Shown here: positions 36,400-46,087 of the stretch, piece after piece | Layout: every line of letters begins with the position of its first letter | How positions within the stretch are numbered: position 1 is the stretch's first letter | Assembly: GCA_003144275.1 (NCBI GenBank) | Contig: NJBF01000034.1 | Span: 1-49,059, forward strand | Reading direction: 5' to 3' | DNA length: 49,059 nucleotides | Source of the DNA: Candidatus Heimdallarchaeota archaeon B3_Heim | Lineage (GTDB): Archaea; Asgardarchaeota; Heimdallarchaeia; Hodarchaeales; Hodarchaeaceae | The notes under the pieces: generated by a model | What the model was told of the DNA's origin: nothing | The model's input: the letters and a program-made list of their open reading frames with translations, nothing else | The model's database searches: none | Program-made: the position numbers and the translations under genes

Positions 36400-36990
36400 T
36401 CAGAATTTTCCTTGGAATTCTTCTAGCAGCGATTCAGCTTTTTTAGCATCAGTTTGGTTATTGGGATGCTCTTCACTCACACGTTTTACACTTTTATCTT
36501 GCTCTAATGAATTTGTTTGACCTTCAAGATTAGCTAGAATTTCTAGTATATCAAGCATTCCTTCACCAGTTTTCGCACTACTTTTTATGAAAAAATTTTC
36601 TTCATTAAGATGGGTGGGTGGGGTTTCAATCAAATCTATCTTATTGGTTATCAATGTCGTAGTTTCAAGTAAATCAGGGTTGAGTTCAGCGTTTTCATTT
36701 AAAAAATCGTGAAATTCCAAATAATCACTTTTATTGGTTATATCAATAACAAAAAATATTTTTACTGGTTTTTGGTCCAAGGCAACTTTCCAATACTCTT
36801 TTAAACTCGCCTGGCCCCCAATTTCGATTACTCTTACCTTCGCTATAATTTCTTGAGAAAAACCTAAAGTTGGATCTTGATCATGAAATTTTCCCGTAAC
36901 TAATCTTCTTAAAATACTTGTTTTACCAGCAGCACTTGGGCCAATGAATAAAACAAATCCTTTAATCATACGTAAGAAATCAGACAGCAT
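36400..36990 (-). CDS. Arf-like small GTPase coupled to a DNA-binding protein
   Basis: A 196-residue GTPase. G1 GPSAAGKT (17-24), switch I Thr in PTLGFS, G3 EIGGQ (56-60, with Glu for the usual Asp), G4 NKID (116-119) and G5 SSAKTGEG are present. The GGQ switch and short interswitch are Arf/Sar-like. The tail (~155-196) is charged. ATG 36990 is fixed by GGAGG six to ten bases upstream; the longer frame to 37014 would bury that RBS. The start lies 11 bases inside the end of the upstream HTH gene, so the two are co-translated. The swapped Asp in G3 may alter Mg binding. Confidence 0.88.
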   Translation of the reverse strand: MLSDFLRMIKGFVLFIGPSAAGKTSILRRLVTGKFHDQDPTLGFSQEIIAKVRVIEIGGQASLKEYWKVALDQKPVKIFFVIDITNKSDYLEFHDFLNENAELNPDLLETTTLITNKIDLIETPPTHLNEENFFIKSSAKTGEGMLDILEILANLEGQTNSLEQDKSVKRVSEEHPNNQTDAKKAESLLEEFQGKF

Positions 36991-38161
36991 ATTGCTTCCT
37001 CCAATTCGACTCAAAGACGTTCAATGATGTTTTCGTAAACTGTGGGGAGATATTGTAGTAAGGGAGGGTATTTGGAATCGAGGGAACGACTAAACAACCA
37101 TGATGTTCAAATATTATGAAATCACGTGCCGTATAATCTCTATTAATGACGTCTTCAATTGGTTGATACAGTATTTGTTTAGATTTCAGCTTTTCTAGAA
37201 TGGAGGGTTTTTCATGTGATAAGATAAATAATTTGTGCTTCTGCTCTCGTATACCTTTTTTTTTCGTTGTTCCAAACTCAGTACTTTGAGTCAAAAGTTC
37301 CAATATTGAAGGGCCTATCTTCCTCTGATAAATTGCATTATCTATAATTCTGATAGTCGAATAGTTCTTCAAACATGTATCTATTTTCTTTTTAACATCA
37401 GAGGGGTATTTTAGAAGTTTATGGGGAGTTATTGCATTATATTCTTCAGATAACAAAGACTGTAATGAGTTTAAAAGGTTCGTATAGTGCGTATTAAGAG
37501 ATTCGAGATAAGCTAAACGATATTTGGCGAATAAGTCTAAAGGAAGACGTGGTTGTATATACATCTCTACTTTTCTTTGTTTTCCATGAAGAATATGGAA
37601 AAAATCACTCAGATTCAGAAGAATTGAATCATAATCTTTGTACGAATATTCGCTGATCTTTTCGTTGGGGTTGAGTTGCTTGTATAACTCATCTCTTTTG
37701 AGCATTTGATGAATATATACGTATGCAATCATATTCGATAGTGTCCATTGATTTGGGAACAATACCTGAATTGCTTGAAAGAAAGTATCTTTAATCTTAG
37801 ATTTGTTTTCAAGTTCAACAGCTTTTAAGAGAAAGTTCACAGCTATACGTTGCGATCCTATCCGTTTATTCAGTCGGATTTCCAAAAGGTCAATACTAAG
37901 AAGTAAAACTAGTACCATCGGCATAAGTTCAGTGTTTTTTCTGATTAAACCTTTTTGGACTAATTCTTCAACTCTTACGCTTACCGTTGGTTGAGCAATG
38001 GCTAGATTATCGTTCAAAACATTTAAAGTTGTATATCCTCCGAGTTTGAACATTAATGCTAGGATCCTAGCATGTTGTTCGCTAACTTCATTACCTAATA
38101 TATCCATAAAAAATGGCTCGTAACCAGCTGTGCCTTTTAATGAAGTTGAAAGGTCAACCAT
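36980..38161 (-). CDS. TrmB/MarR-like winged-helix protein, partner of the Arf-like GTPase
   Basis: A 393-residue protein. Residues ~22-85 form a winged helix: EVSEQHARILALMFKLGGYTTLNVLNDNLAIAQPTVSVRVEELVQKGLIRKN, as in TrmB-type archaeal regulators. The next ~190 residues are helical. The C-terminal ~100 residues (KHKLFILSHEKPSILEKL, DFIIFEHHGCLVVPSI) look like the PLD-like effector region of TrmB-family regulators. It overlaps the GTPase gene by 11 bases. Linkage of a DNA-binding regulator and an Arf-like GTPase suggests GTP-dependent control of transcription, which is inference. Confidence 0.75.
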   Translation of the reverse strand: MVDLSTSLKGTAGYEPFFMDILGNEVSEQHARILALMFKLGGYTTLNVLNDNLAIAQPTVSVRVEELVQKGLIRKNTELMPMVLVLLLSIDLLEIRLNKRIGSQRIAVNFLLKAVELENKSKIKDTFFQAIQVLFPNQWTLSNMIAYVYIHQMLKRDELYKQLNPNEKISEYSYKDYDSILLNLSDFFHILHGKQRKVEMYIQPRLPLDLFAKYRLAYLESLNTHYTNLLNSLQSLLSEEYNAITPHKLLKYPSDVKKKIDTCLKNYSTIRIIDNAIYQRKIGPSILELLTQSTEFGTTKKKGIREQKHKLFILSHEKPSILEKLKSKQILYQPIEDVINRDYTARDFIIFEHHGCLVVPSIPNTLPYYNISPQFTKTSLNVFESNWRKQYAV

Positions 38162-38646
38162 TGGATATCAGCTTGTTTTAAGAGAAAGATAGAATAAGTC
38201 ATTAAATCCATTCTATTTATTTAAACTTTTTTGTTATAGTTAATTATATGAATTTAGCGATAATATATCAGATATTTTTTTTGTCTATAAAGATCGTTAC
38301 TGTGTATTTCTCTTGAGTGTTTCATATTCATGCACATAAGAATTATTTCTATATGAAAAATATAATATTCTCTGCATTATAGCAAAATCTTGTCTAAAAA
38401 AAACTATTTTTCCGATCTGATATGAAAATATCAGAATTCCAGCTCATTTTATGAATATGACTACGCTTAATTTAATTTCTTAAGTCTTTTATGTTATAGA
38501 TAATAACCATAAACTATTTATAACATGTGAGTTTAGTAAGAATTACATCGTTAAATCAACTACTCCAATAAGAATTTGCCACTTTTGGCTTGAAAATCAG
38601 GAGAAATGTGTTTCATGAATCAAAAGGGAAATGAGGAATTATCATT
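38162..38646. other. 485-bp gene-free, very AT-rich gap
   Basis: No coding frame or RNA gene is seen. It separates the HTH/GTPase operon (leftward) from a winged-helix gene (rightward), so it must hold both promoters. AACTATTTATAACATG at ~38,513-38,528 is a TATA candidate for the rightward gene. Several T/A runs are present but no clear long palindrome. Confidence 0.5.
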
Positions 38647-39072
38647 ATGTTAATACATGGTCCAGATTCCAAATTAGATCTCAAAAATGCTCTTTCGTCA
38701 AGCACTAGGAATAATTTTATCTCAGGACTGAAAGGACGAATGGTCCTTACTCTAATCGAACTTGCTAACCTGTACCCCTATGAAACTAACCACACGTCTT
38801 TATGCAAGATTCTAAGCATCCCACCTTCAACGTTAAGTAATCAAATTAAGAAATTGATTGAATTAGATTATTTAGAATCCTCTAATTCCCCTAAATTAAT
38901 GTATGATGCTCGGTATCGGAATTATCGCATAACTATGAAAGGTATATCATTTTTACATGTGTTAAAAGAAGTTCTGGATTCCTCTGTTAGACGACTCGAA
39001 GAATTGGCCTCTATTGAATTGTTAAATGAAAGATTTGATGAAAAGCTGATTGCAATTTATTCTAATAGGTAA
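38647..39072 (+). CDS. Winged-helix (MarR/ArsR-like) regulator
   Basis: A 141-residue protein. A winged helix occupies ~30-105: GRMVLTLIELANLYPYETNHTSLCKILSIPPSTLSNQIKKLIELDYLES, then a wing ending YRITMKG. A C-terminal helix (SFLHVLKEVLDSSVRRLEEL) should dimerise. It is preceded by a long AT-rich gap and followed by the two beta-helix surface proteins, which it may regulate. The ligand is unknown. Confidence 0.78.
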   Translation: MLIHGPDSKLDLKNALSSSTRNNFISGLKGRMVLTLIELANLYPYETNHTSLCKILSIPPSTLSNQIKKLIELDYLESSNSPKLMYDARYRNYRITMKGISFLHVLKEVLDSSVRRLEELASIELLNERFDEKLIAIYSNR

Positions 39073-39265
39073 TTAATTTACAAAGCAAACCTTGATCTTA
39101 TCCCTGATGTTTGAGCAGAATAATTCGCAGGGAAGAAATTTTAAGAACAATTATGAATAATAGGATTAAATTGATTATCAGCAAGTTCATGAACTTAAGA
39201 TCATTTACTTCGAATTTTATTCTTGTTCAAGTACGGATGAATAGATTAAGGTTTGAGGGAAGGTT

Positions 39266-41539
39266 ATGAGAAAAGAAATTGCATTAGTTTCAATTTTTTT
39301 CCTTCTGAATTTGTTTCTCAACGGTTTTTTAATTTCTAAATCCATTTACAACTCAGAATGCCGAATATCTCTAAATGAATTTTCTAATGCTGAATTAGAC
39401 AGTAAAATAACTTTTTCTCAATCTGGTACTTGGAAAAATTCCTTTAACAATGTATCAATATTGGATCTACTTTCTACCAATAGAAATATAACACCTCCCA
39501 ATCAAAAAGTGTCATTCACTAATGCAGATCCAATCTATATTGATGACAACTCCGATTTTGGCCCTTCAGAATATAATTTTCCTGGTAATGGAACTGCAAA
39601 AAATCCATATCTAATCGAAGGATTAAACATTTCTCACTCCAGCGGAACCGCAATATATATCCAAGGTACTACTGAATTCTTTAAAGTCAGAAATAATAAT
39701 TTAAATGGGTTAAACAGTGCCTCAATTGGAATTCACCTTCAAAGCGTTTGGAATGGGTTTGTTGAGAATAATTTAGTGAAGAATTATTATGAGAATTCAA
39801 TCAAAATTGGCCAATCGGTAAATAATACGATTAGTAGAAATATCATTGAAGATAATGAAGCAATATCTCCATTTCATACAAGTGAAATATGGTTTGTAGA
39901 ATCTAGTATGAATATTTTTGAAGATAATATCATATCTAATAATCATTTTATGAATACTGTTTCTATTACTTCATCTTCTCACAATAATTTGCTTAGAAGT
40001 AACATTTTTCTACTTAATGGCAATGGGATCTCAATAAGCCATTCAAATGATAATATACTTTATCAAAACTTCGTTCATCGTATTTCAATTGATAACTCTG
40101 ACCATAACTCGATTTATGGTAATGAAATCTTCGATAGTCTACATATCGATTCTTTATCGAAGGATAATTGCGTTAAAATAAACAATTTCGTGGACAATAG
40201 TAATGCTAATGATGAAGGATCTAATAATACTTTTTCTTATAACTACTGGAGCAATCACCATGCAACAGATGATAATCCTTCAGATGGAATCCTAGATGTC
40301 CCCTACTCAATTGGAGGATTATCATTTAATGAAGATCCTTATCCAATAGCTTCTAAAATTATTGATTATTTAACTCCCCCTGTAATAATCTCTCCAAATA
40401 CTGGAGATCAAATTTCCACATATTTTACAGTAGAATGGGAGACTTCATTGGATTTTCTTAATAGAGACATAACTTACTCGTTATACTATTCGAATGATTC
40501 TGGTTTATCTTGGCATCAACTTTCATCCTATCAAGAATCATTATGGTTTGTTTGGAATACAACATCGTTAACAAATGGCCAATATCAAATCCAAGTTATA
40601 GCTAACTCTACAGCATATAACACTGCTAATGTTTCTTCAAATGGAACATTTACTGTTCTAAACCATTTCCTTAGCCCAATAATTATTAATTTTCCTAATG
40701 ATGGGGATGAATTAAACGGAAAAGTTAATTTGAAATGGACAGGAGGCGAGGATACTCTCAATCACCAAGTGAGCTATTCCGTCTATCTATCTACAAATAA
40801 TGGCCAAAATTGGACTCTAATTAGAACAGGACTTCAAGTAAATCAATGCATATTCGACACTTCGAAGTATAAAAATGAGACAAGATGTATAATAATGGTA
40901 CAAGCAATATGTATCGAAGGTCGATCGATAACAGGTTTGTCTAATGGTACTTTCATTATTGGAAATTTAATTTCAGATTTTGTAGAATTGCTGTATCTCC
41001 TTGTTTTTTTCTTATTCATTGGAATAGTTGTAGCCTTAGGCATTCAACAGGGAAAAGGGCTTCTTAACCAGAATAGTCGTATGAAAGCTGGAGTTTGTTT
41101 AAGTACATTTACTGATAAGGGATTTGTGATCCAATGGAAGAGTAAAAATTGTCCTTTCAATACACAAACACTTAGCTCTATGATAGAATATACGGCAGTG
41201 ATGTATCAAAAGGGTGAGTATGATAATCTTTTCGGACCTTTTCCTCAAATGGCACTAATAAGATCTAAGGAATCAGAATGGCTTTTCGTCTCTTTTGGTA
41301 TTCAGGCACAGGATGAATCTGTTGAAGATCCTAGAATAGTTAAAAAAGGAGGATTAATCCCTATAATTTTGTTAATTTTTTATCCAAAAAGGTTTGATTC
41401 GAAACTCCAGAACCAAAAGAAGGAGCTTCTTGAATACTTAAAGGGAGAATTCTCGTTAGTTTCCAATAAAGTCGATATAAATACTCGATATATGAAAGAT
41501 ATTGAGAATAATATCCTAAACCTATTTAATTCAAGATAA
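39266..41539 (+). CDS. Beta-helix (NosD/CASH-like) surface protein with longin-like cytoplasmic domain, paralogue 1
   Basis: A 757-residue single-pass membrane protein. It has a signal peptide (~1-27); a right-handed parallel beta-helix of NosD/CASH repeats (~105-340, with many NNxIxxN-type turns); two Ig-like sandwich domains (~370-565, each with YSxYxSxxxGxxW); a membrane helix (~570-592, LLYLLVFFLFIGIVVALG); and a ~163-residue cytoplasmic domain. In that domain the predicted order is strand-strand-helix-strand-strand-strand-helix-helix (GVCLSTF, GFVIQW, SSMIEYTAVMYQKG, FGPFPQMALI, EWLFVSFGI, IPIILLIFYP and so on), the topology of longin domains. Its paralogue shares MIE[YF]xAVxY and GPFPQ. 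GAGGGAAGG RBS. Confidence 0.8.
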   Translation: MRKEIALVSIFFLLNLFLNGFLISKSIYNSECRISLNEFSNAELDSKITFSQSGTWKNSFNNVSILDLLSTNRNITPPNQKVSFTNADPIYIDDNSDFGPSEYNFPGNGTAKNPYLIEGLNISHSSGTAIYIQGTTEFFKVRNNNLNGLNSASIGIHLQSVWNGFVENNLVKNYYENSIKIGQSVNNTISRNIIEDNEAISPFHTSEIWFVESSMNIFEDNIISNNHFMNTVSITSSSHNNLLRSNIFLLNGNGISISHSNDNILYQNFVHRISIDNSDHNSIYGNEIFDSLHIDSLSKDNCVKINNFVDNSNANDEGSNNTFSYNYWSNHHATDDNPSDGILDVPYSIGGLSFNEDPYPIASKIIDYLTPPVIISPNTGDQISTYFTVEWETSLDFLNRDITYSLYYSNDSGLSWHQLSSYQESLWFVWNTTSLTNGQYQIQVIANSTAYNTANVSSNGTFTVLNHFLSPIIINFPNDGDELNGKVNLKWTGGEDTLNHQVSYSVYLSTNNGQNWTLIRTGLQVNQCIFDTSKYKNETRCIIMVQAICIEGRSITGLSNGTFIIGNLISDFVELLYLLVFFLFIGIVVALGIQQGKGLLNQNSRMKAGVCLSTFTDKGFVIQWKSKNCPFNTQTLSSMIEYTAVMYQKGEYDNLFGPFPQMALIRSKESEWLFVSFGIQAQDESVEDPRIVKKGGLIPIILLIFYPKRFDSKLQNQKKELLEYLKGEFSLVSNKVDINTRYMKDIENNILNLFNSR

Positions 41540-41737
41540 CGATTTCTATTGGTTATATATTAAGTAAAAACTGATACGAAGCAAATTCGATCCTGATTTC
41601 ATTCTCTCACAACATATCGGCTGTAAAAAACCTTTAAGAGATTACAATTCCTAGATACATATTTGTACTGAACTGAAGATATCAATCTTCCTGTCATAAT
41701 GAGAAAATCAATGAGAATTACTCATTATGAAATATTG

Positions 41738-41747
41738 TATTATATTA
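41738..41747 (+). promoter_or_regulatory. TATA box giving a leaderless transcript of the second beta-helix gene
   Basis: TATTATATTA-like sequence lies ~25-31 bases before ATG 41769. Transcription would begin at or just before the ATG, so the message is probably leaderless. No Shine-Dalgarno is seen. Confidence 0.45.
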
Positions 41748-41768
41748 TGCTGATTGTGGAATATAACG

Positions 41769-44480
41769 ATGAGAAGAATAATTTGCTTCCCAGTGATCGC
41801 CATTCTCTCCATATTTTTCTTTCAGTCTCTTTCTTGTATCTTAATGGATATAGAACCATCATTAAAGAACCAGCAATCTTTAGTCATTTTGAATTATGAA
41901 AATCCTCAAGAACAATTTTTTGAGTATGTAAATCATTCTTCTATTTGTATTCAAGGGAATTATGAACTAGAGCTCTACGCTTCTCTGGAAAATTGGGAGG
42001 GGGATGGTAGTGAGCAAAATCCATTCGTTATTAGTGGATATGAGATTAATGGTTCGAAAACAGATGGCTCTAGCACTTCACAGCCATTATTATATATGAA
42101 TAAAACCGATTACCATTGCTTAGTTATCAACAATCTCTTTGTAGACGCAAATGGATCGATAATTCATTTAGAGACTGTCACAAATATTAAAATAATTGAT
42201 AACACAATTTCGAACGGTAATGACAATGGAATTATTGTAAACAATTCACATAACATCATCATTTCTGGTAATAATATTTCCCAGAATGCTGGAAATGGAA
42301 TTCTTCATTTCTTCAGTAATAATTCTTTAATCACCAACAATTCTATTTTCTGGAATAAGGGAAATGGTACCATTCTAATTGAATCACAAAATGTAACCAC
42401 TTACAATAATTCAATCTTCAGTAATAATGGGAATGGTATTACTCCAGTATCATCTAAGGAACTGATAATATCTAAGAATTCAATCTATGCAAATAATGTC
42501 AGTGGAATTCGACTGGAAAAGTCGGATGAAACCCTCATACACGAAAATATCGTTCATAATACAAATAATTATGAGGGTATTGTTTTATATTCATCTGAAA
42601 ATAATTCTATTTCAGAGAATGTCGTTTATAACAATAGTCGTATCGGAATTGCTCTTTTTGACTCAAATAAAAATGAAATTGTGAATAATATCGTTTTTAA
42701 TAATAACAGATTTGGAATTTTAATCGAATATAGCAATAACAATACTATCTCATATAATGTTGTCTATAGGACAAATTATTTAGACGGAATTCAATTATAC
42801 TTCTCTGAAAATAATAATGTCTCTTATAACAAGGTCTATGAGAATATGAATGCTGGGATATTACTTTATTCCGCAACTAAAAATTTGATAGCAAATAATA
42901 CGGTCTATAGGAATAATGGATCAGGCATCATATTTCATATCTCAACTAGAAATGATATATTCAACAATGTATTCTATAGAAACGATATCGGAATGATTCT
43001 TTGGTCCTTTAGTAATCTAAATAGAATATACAACAATGTCTTCTACGATCCAGATAGAGATGAAATATCGTTAAATTCAAATGTTTCTGACAACAATATA
43101 TCCCAGAACGATTTTCACAATAGTTTTAACGGGGGTGAAATTAGCGATCATGGAGAAAGGAACATTTTTTCTTTCAATTACATAAGTAATTGGACAAGTC
43201 CAGATGCTAATGCTAATGGTATTGTTGATATTCCATTTTCAATTTCAGGATCAGCTTACAATCAGGATACATCACCTAGAGTTTCACCTCTACATCATGT
43301 CCTTATGCCGCTTATTTTGTATTCACCGATGGGAAAGGAGATATTTTCCAAAGAAATTACTATTCGATGGGAACCATCATTTGATACTTTTAGACATGAT
43401 ATTGCTTATTCATTATATTATTCTAGTGATAGAGGCACTTCTTGGAATTCGATTAGTGATCAAATAATGTCAAACACATATCTATGGAACATTAGTTCAT
43501 TGATAAATGGACAAAATTATATGATTAAGGTAGTAGCTAGTTGTTCCGAAGAGTTAAATATCGAAACAATCTCTAATAACCCCTTTACAATCATGAATCA
43601 CTTTTTGTCTCCGATAACTCTTCTATATCCTAAAGATGGAGAAAGACTGAATAGGTTTGTCAATATTCGCTGGGAATCTGTAAATGACTCATTAGGACAT
43701 CAGATTACCTATGCAGTATACTTTTCTAGTAATAATGGCCTTCATTGGATTTTATTAGCCCAAGAACTATCCTCTACAAGTTATGGCTGGGATACATCTA
43801 CCTTAGACGATGGATCTGAATACAAAATCATGATTCTGGCGCAATGTGCCGAGGGGGAATCGATCTATTTTATTCTAGAAGGAAACATCATAATTCAAAA
43901 TACACCAGAAAATCCAATAGGTATAATATTACTAATTCTTTTTGTATTAGGTATAGTAATTTTTGGAATAACTAGCAAAGGCGTAAGGATATATCGTGCG
44001 AATTTGGATATTTCTGCTCAATACAATTTAGAAGATTTACGTTTAGGGATATGCGTTGGATCCTTTTCAACAGATAACTGGAAAATTGTTGATAAAAATG
44101 AGATTTGTCCTTTTGAGAAACCACGATTACTGTCTATGATCGAATTTAGTGCTGTATCTTATAAACATGGAGAATTTGGACAAATTTATGGCCCTTTTCC
44201 TCAAATTATGACACCAGATTCTCAAGAAAGGCAATGGCAAGTCATTTCATTTAGTTTTCATTTAAAAAGCGATTCTTACCCAGATTCCGAAAAAAATTTG
44301 AATGTAGAAAATCATCAAGTACTGCTCTTGATATATTATGAAAAACAATTTGAAATTCTAATTAATTCAAAGAGAAAATCCCTACAGAAGTATTTAATTT
44401 CTTTACAGGATGATTTTGTATTTTCGAAAAATTTATTGGATGAAATGAAATCCAGAATTGTCGATTTACTAATTTTATAA
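41769..44480 (+). CDS. Beta-helix surface protein with longin-like cytoplasmic domain, paralogue 2
   Basis: A 903-residue single-pass membrane protein with the same plan as the gene before it: signal peptide (MRRIICFPVIAILSIFFFQS), a longer beta-helix (~90-490, with 20-odd repeats of the type xxNxIxxNxxGIxL), two Ig-like domains with YSLYYSSDRGTSW and YAVYFSSNNGLHW, a membrane helix (IILLILFVLGIVIFGI) and a ~165-residue cytoplasmic domain. That domain has LRLGICVGSF, MIEFSAVSYKHGEF, IYGPFPQIM, WQVISFSFHL and VLLLIYYEKQF. ATG 41769 is chosen from the TATA box position; an in-frame TTG lies at 41754. It probably arose by tandem duplication, then beta-helix expansion. Confidence 0.8.
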   Translation: MRRIICFPVIAILSIFFFQSLSCILMDIEPSLKNQQSLVILNYENPQEQFFEYVNHSSICIQGNYELELYASLENWEGDGSEQNPFVISGYEINGSKTDGSSTSQPLLYMNKTDYHCLVINNLFVDANGSIIHLETVTNIKIIDNTISNGNDNGIIVNNSHNIIISGNNISQNAGNGILHFFSNNSLITNNSIFWNKGNGTILIESQNVTTYNNSIFSNNGNGITPVSSKELIISKNSIYANNVSGIRLEKSDETLIHENIVHNTNNYEGIVLYSSENNSISENVVYNNSRIGIALFDSNKNEIVNNIVFNNNRFGILIEYSNNNTISYNVVYRTNYLDGIQLYFSENNNVSYNKVYENMNAGILLYSATKNLIANNTVYRNNGSGIIFHISTRNDIFNNVFYRNDIGMILWSFSNLNRIYNNVFYDPDRDEISLNSNVSDNNISQNDFHNSFNGGEISDHGERNIFSFNYISNWTSPDANANGIVDIPFSISGSAYNQDTSPRVSPLHHVLMPLILYSPMGKEIFSKEITIRWEPSFDTFRHDIAYSLYYSSDRGTSWNSISDQIMSNTYLWNISSLINGQNYMIKVVASCSEELNIETISNNPFTIMNHFLSPITLLYPKDGERLNRFVNIRWESVNDSLGHQITYAVYFSSNNGLHWILLAQELSSTSYGWDTSTLDDGSEYKIMILAQCAEGESIYFILEGNIIIQNTPENPIGIILLILFVLGIVIFGITSKGVRIYRANLDISAQYNLEDLRLGICVGSFSTDNWKIVDKNEICPFEKPRLLSMIEFSAVSYKHGEFGQIYGPFPQIMTPDSQERQWQVISFSFHLKSDSYPDSEKNLNVENHQVLLLIYYEKQFEILINSKRKSLQKYLISLQDDFVFSKNLLDEMKSRIVDLLIL

Positions 44481-44848
44481 GCAGATGACATAAAATCATA
44501 CATCTAGAATTACCGTGTAATTAGTTACTAATAGCAAGCTTAATCTTTATTTATCTAAGAGTTACTGGGGAAAACTTTTTTTAATGTAAGAACTTCTTCA
44601 GGTCTTTTGGAGATGAAAGAAGGGATTCTAAAATTTTGAACTCTTTTCTATTTATCACCTCCGATGCTTAAGGATTTAATGGGAGGGGTCCTTTTAAGGC
44701 TTTCAGAGAGAGAGTAAGGTGAAAATGAGACTGGATATTTGTCGGACAAATTTGATCATGCTTAAATTGGATCATTTTTTAATATGAGTATCAATGTTGA
44801 TTTATTTTGATTCGCGTGGGTATAACATATCCTTAGGAGAAAATAGAA
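44481..44848. other. 368-bp gap holding a second MITE-like copy and the dehydrogenase promoter
   Basis: The gap has no coding frame. Positions ~44,646-44,760 resemble one side of the surE insert. AGGAG (44,836-44,840) is the RBS of the dehydrogenase gene. Confidence 0.5.
44646..44760. repeat. Partial second copy of the MITE family
   Basis: Collinear with 28,079-28,191 of the surE insert: both read (T)CATCACCTC or TTATCACCTC, then an AAGG/GAGG purine-rich stretch with AGAGAGAG, and end with the identical 13-mer TTTGTCGGACAAA (44,738-44,750 and 28,169-28,181), a short AT spacer and TGATCATG. The opposite end (TTTGTCAGACAA) is not found within 400 bp, so the copy is truncated or decayed. It lies ~90 bp before the dehydrogenase gene. 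Confidence 0.6.
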
Positions 44849-46021
44849 ATGGAGAAATTAAGAGATCATTATAATGTTAAAGACCTCTATGCTTTTACAG
44901 TTGAAGTCTTAAAGACTGGAAACTATTCTGAAGAATCAGCACAAGCAACAGCATATGCTTTATTAGAAGCTGATAAGCGAGGTATATTTTCTCATGGCAT
45001 TGCTGGAGGTACAGGTTTAGAAGAAGCTATTAAACGAGTAGGAATAACTGCTACAGTCAATCCAACAGCAGAACCTATTATCTTGAAACAAAAATATCCC
45101 TCCATCGCAGTGATTAACGCTAATGGTGCTCCTGGTCATATCACTTCGATGATGGCAGTAAATAAGGTTCAAGCCTTGGGAAGAAGTCAAGGTTTAGCTA
45201 AGGTCTATGTGAATAATGCAAATCACTTTGGAGCTGCAGGTGTGTGGAGTGCAAAAATTGCTGAGAACAAGGAAATGATCGGGATAGTTAATTGTACGAC
45301 AATAGCCTGTGCAAGACCCATGGGAGATGATCCAGAGGGGCTTGATTATACCAAGGGAGCAGGAAAAGATGTAAGAATTGGAACCAACCCAGTAGCTATA
45401 TCAGTTCCGCATGAAGAGGGGATAATGACATTAGATATGGCGTTAACACGCATGGCGATTAGCTATGGGATTAAAGCACTAAAAGTCGGAAAAAAATTGA
45501 CAATACCTGAGTATATTGCAGACAAAGACTATAATTCAACGTTGGATCCTCTTGATCTTTTTGATCAAGAAGGCGGAGATCTGAAGGGAAGCCTTTTTCC
45601 TCATGGTTCAACTTATTCGGGATATAAAGGGGATATACAGCTAAGAATGATAGAAGTGATTCATTCACTTGGAGGAGGACCAATAAAAAAAGTTTCTATA
45701 GGGAAAACGGACAGAAGACGAAGAATTTCCCATTCTTTTGAAGCTCAAATGACCGATTTTCTTTATACAAAAGAGGAAGCCCTTGAACGCGTGAGAGAGC
45801 TCATGAAGGATTACGAATTAAAGTATTTCGGACCAGCATCAAGGTGGCCAGGAGATCGGGCCAATGAAGCAATTCAATATGCATTGAGAGAAGGAATTCC
45901 TTATAGTGAAGGCCAAATCGAAATATTAAAGCGATCCGCAGCGTATGTAGGGATGGATTTCCATACAATGATCCAATCCGTAGGTAAAAAGCGTTACCCA
46001 GCGGAAGTATTCAAAAAATAG
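44849..46021 (+). CDS. Malate/L-lactate (Ldh2-type) dehydrogenase
   Basis: A 390-residue member of the Ldh2/MDG-type NAD(P)-dependent dehydrogenases, which are unrelated to classical malate dehydrogenases. Landmarks: ALLEADKRGIFSHGIAG (catalytic-loop SHG), INANGAPGHITSMMAVNKV, VNNANHFGAAGVWS, IVNCTTIACARPMG, VRIGTNPVAISVPHEEG, LDMALTRMA. The family reduces 2-oxoacids such as oxaloacetate, pyruvate, sulfopyruvate or 2,3-diketogulonate; the substrate is not decided by sequence. The C-terminal ~80 residues (ELKYFGPASRWPGDRANEA) are standard. A strong AGGAG lies nine bases before ATG. Single gene. Confidence 0.88.
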   Translation: MEKLRDHYNVKDLYAFTVEVLKTGNYSEESAQATAYALLEADKRGIFSHGIAGGTGLEEAIKRVGITATVNPTAEPIILKQKYPSIAVINANGAPGHITSMMAVNKVQALGRSQGLAKVYVNNANHFGAAGVWSAKIAENKEMIGIVNCTTIACARPMGDDPEGLDYTKGAGKDVRIGTNPVAISVPHEEGIMTLDMALTRMAISYGIKALKVGKKLTIPEYIADKDYNSTLDPLDLFDQEGGDLKGSLFPHGSTYSGYKGDIQLRMIEVIHSLGGGPIKKVSIGKTDRRRRISHSFEAQMTDFLYTKEEALERVRELMKDYELKYFGPASRWPGDRANEAIQYALREGIPYSEGQIEILKRSAAYVGMDFHTMIQSVGKKRYPAEVFKK

Positions 46022-46087
46022 ATAATTATTGATATTACGAAAAATAATGAATATTTTCTAAAGCAGGGGGTGGATGGATCCGTTTAA

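Noticed and set aside
42001..43150. Possible direct-repeat or CRISPR-like array in an Asn-rich tract
   Set aside because: The periodicity is degenerate beta-helix coding repeats of ~22-23 residues, not identical DNA repeats with spacers.
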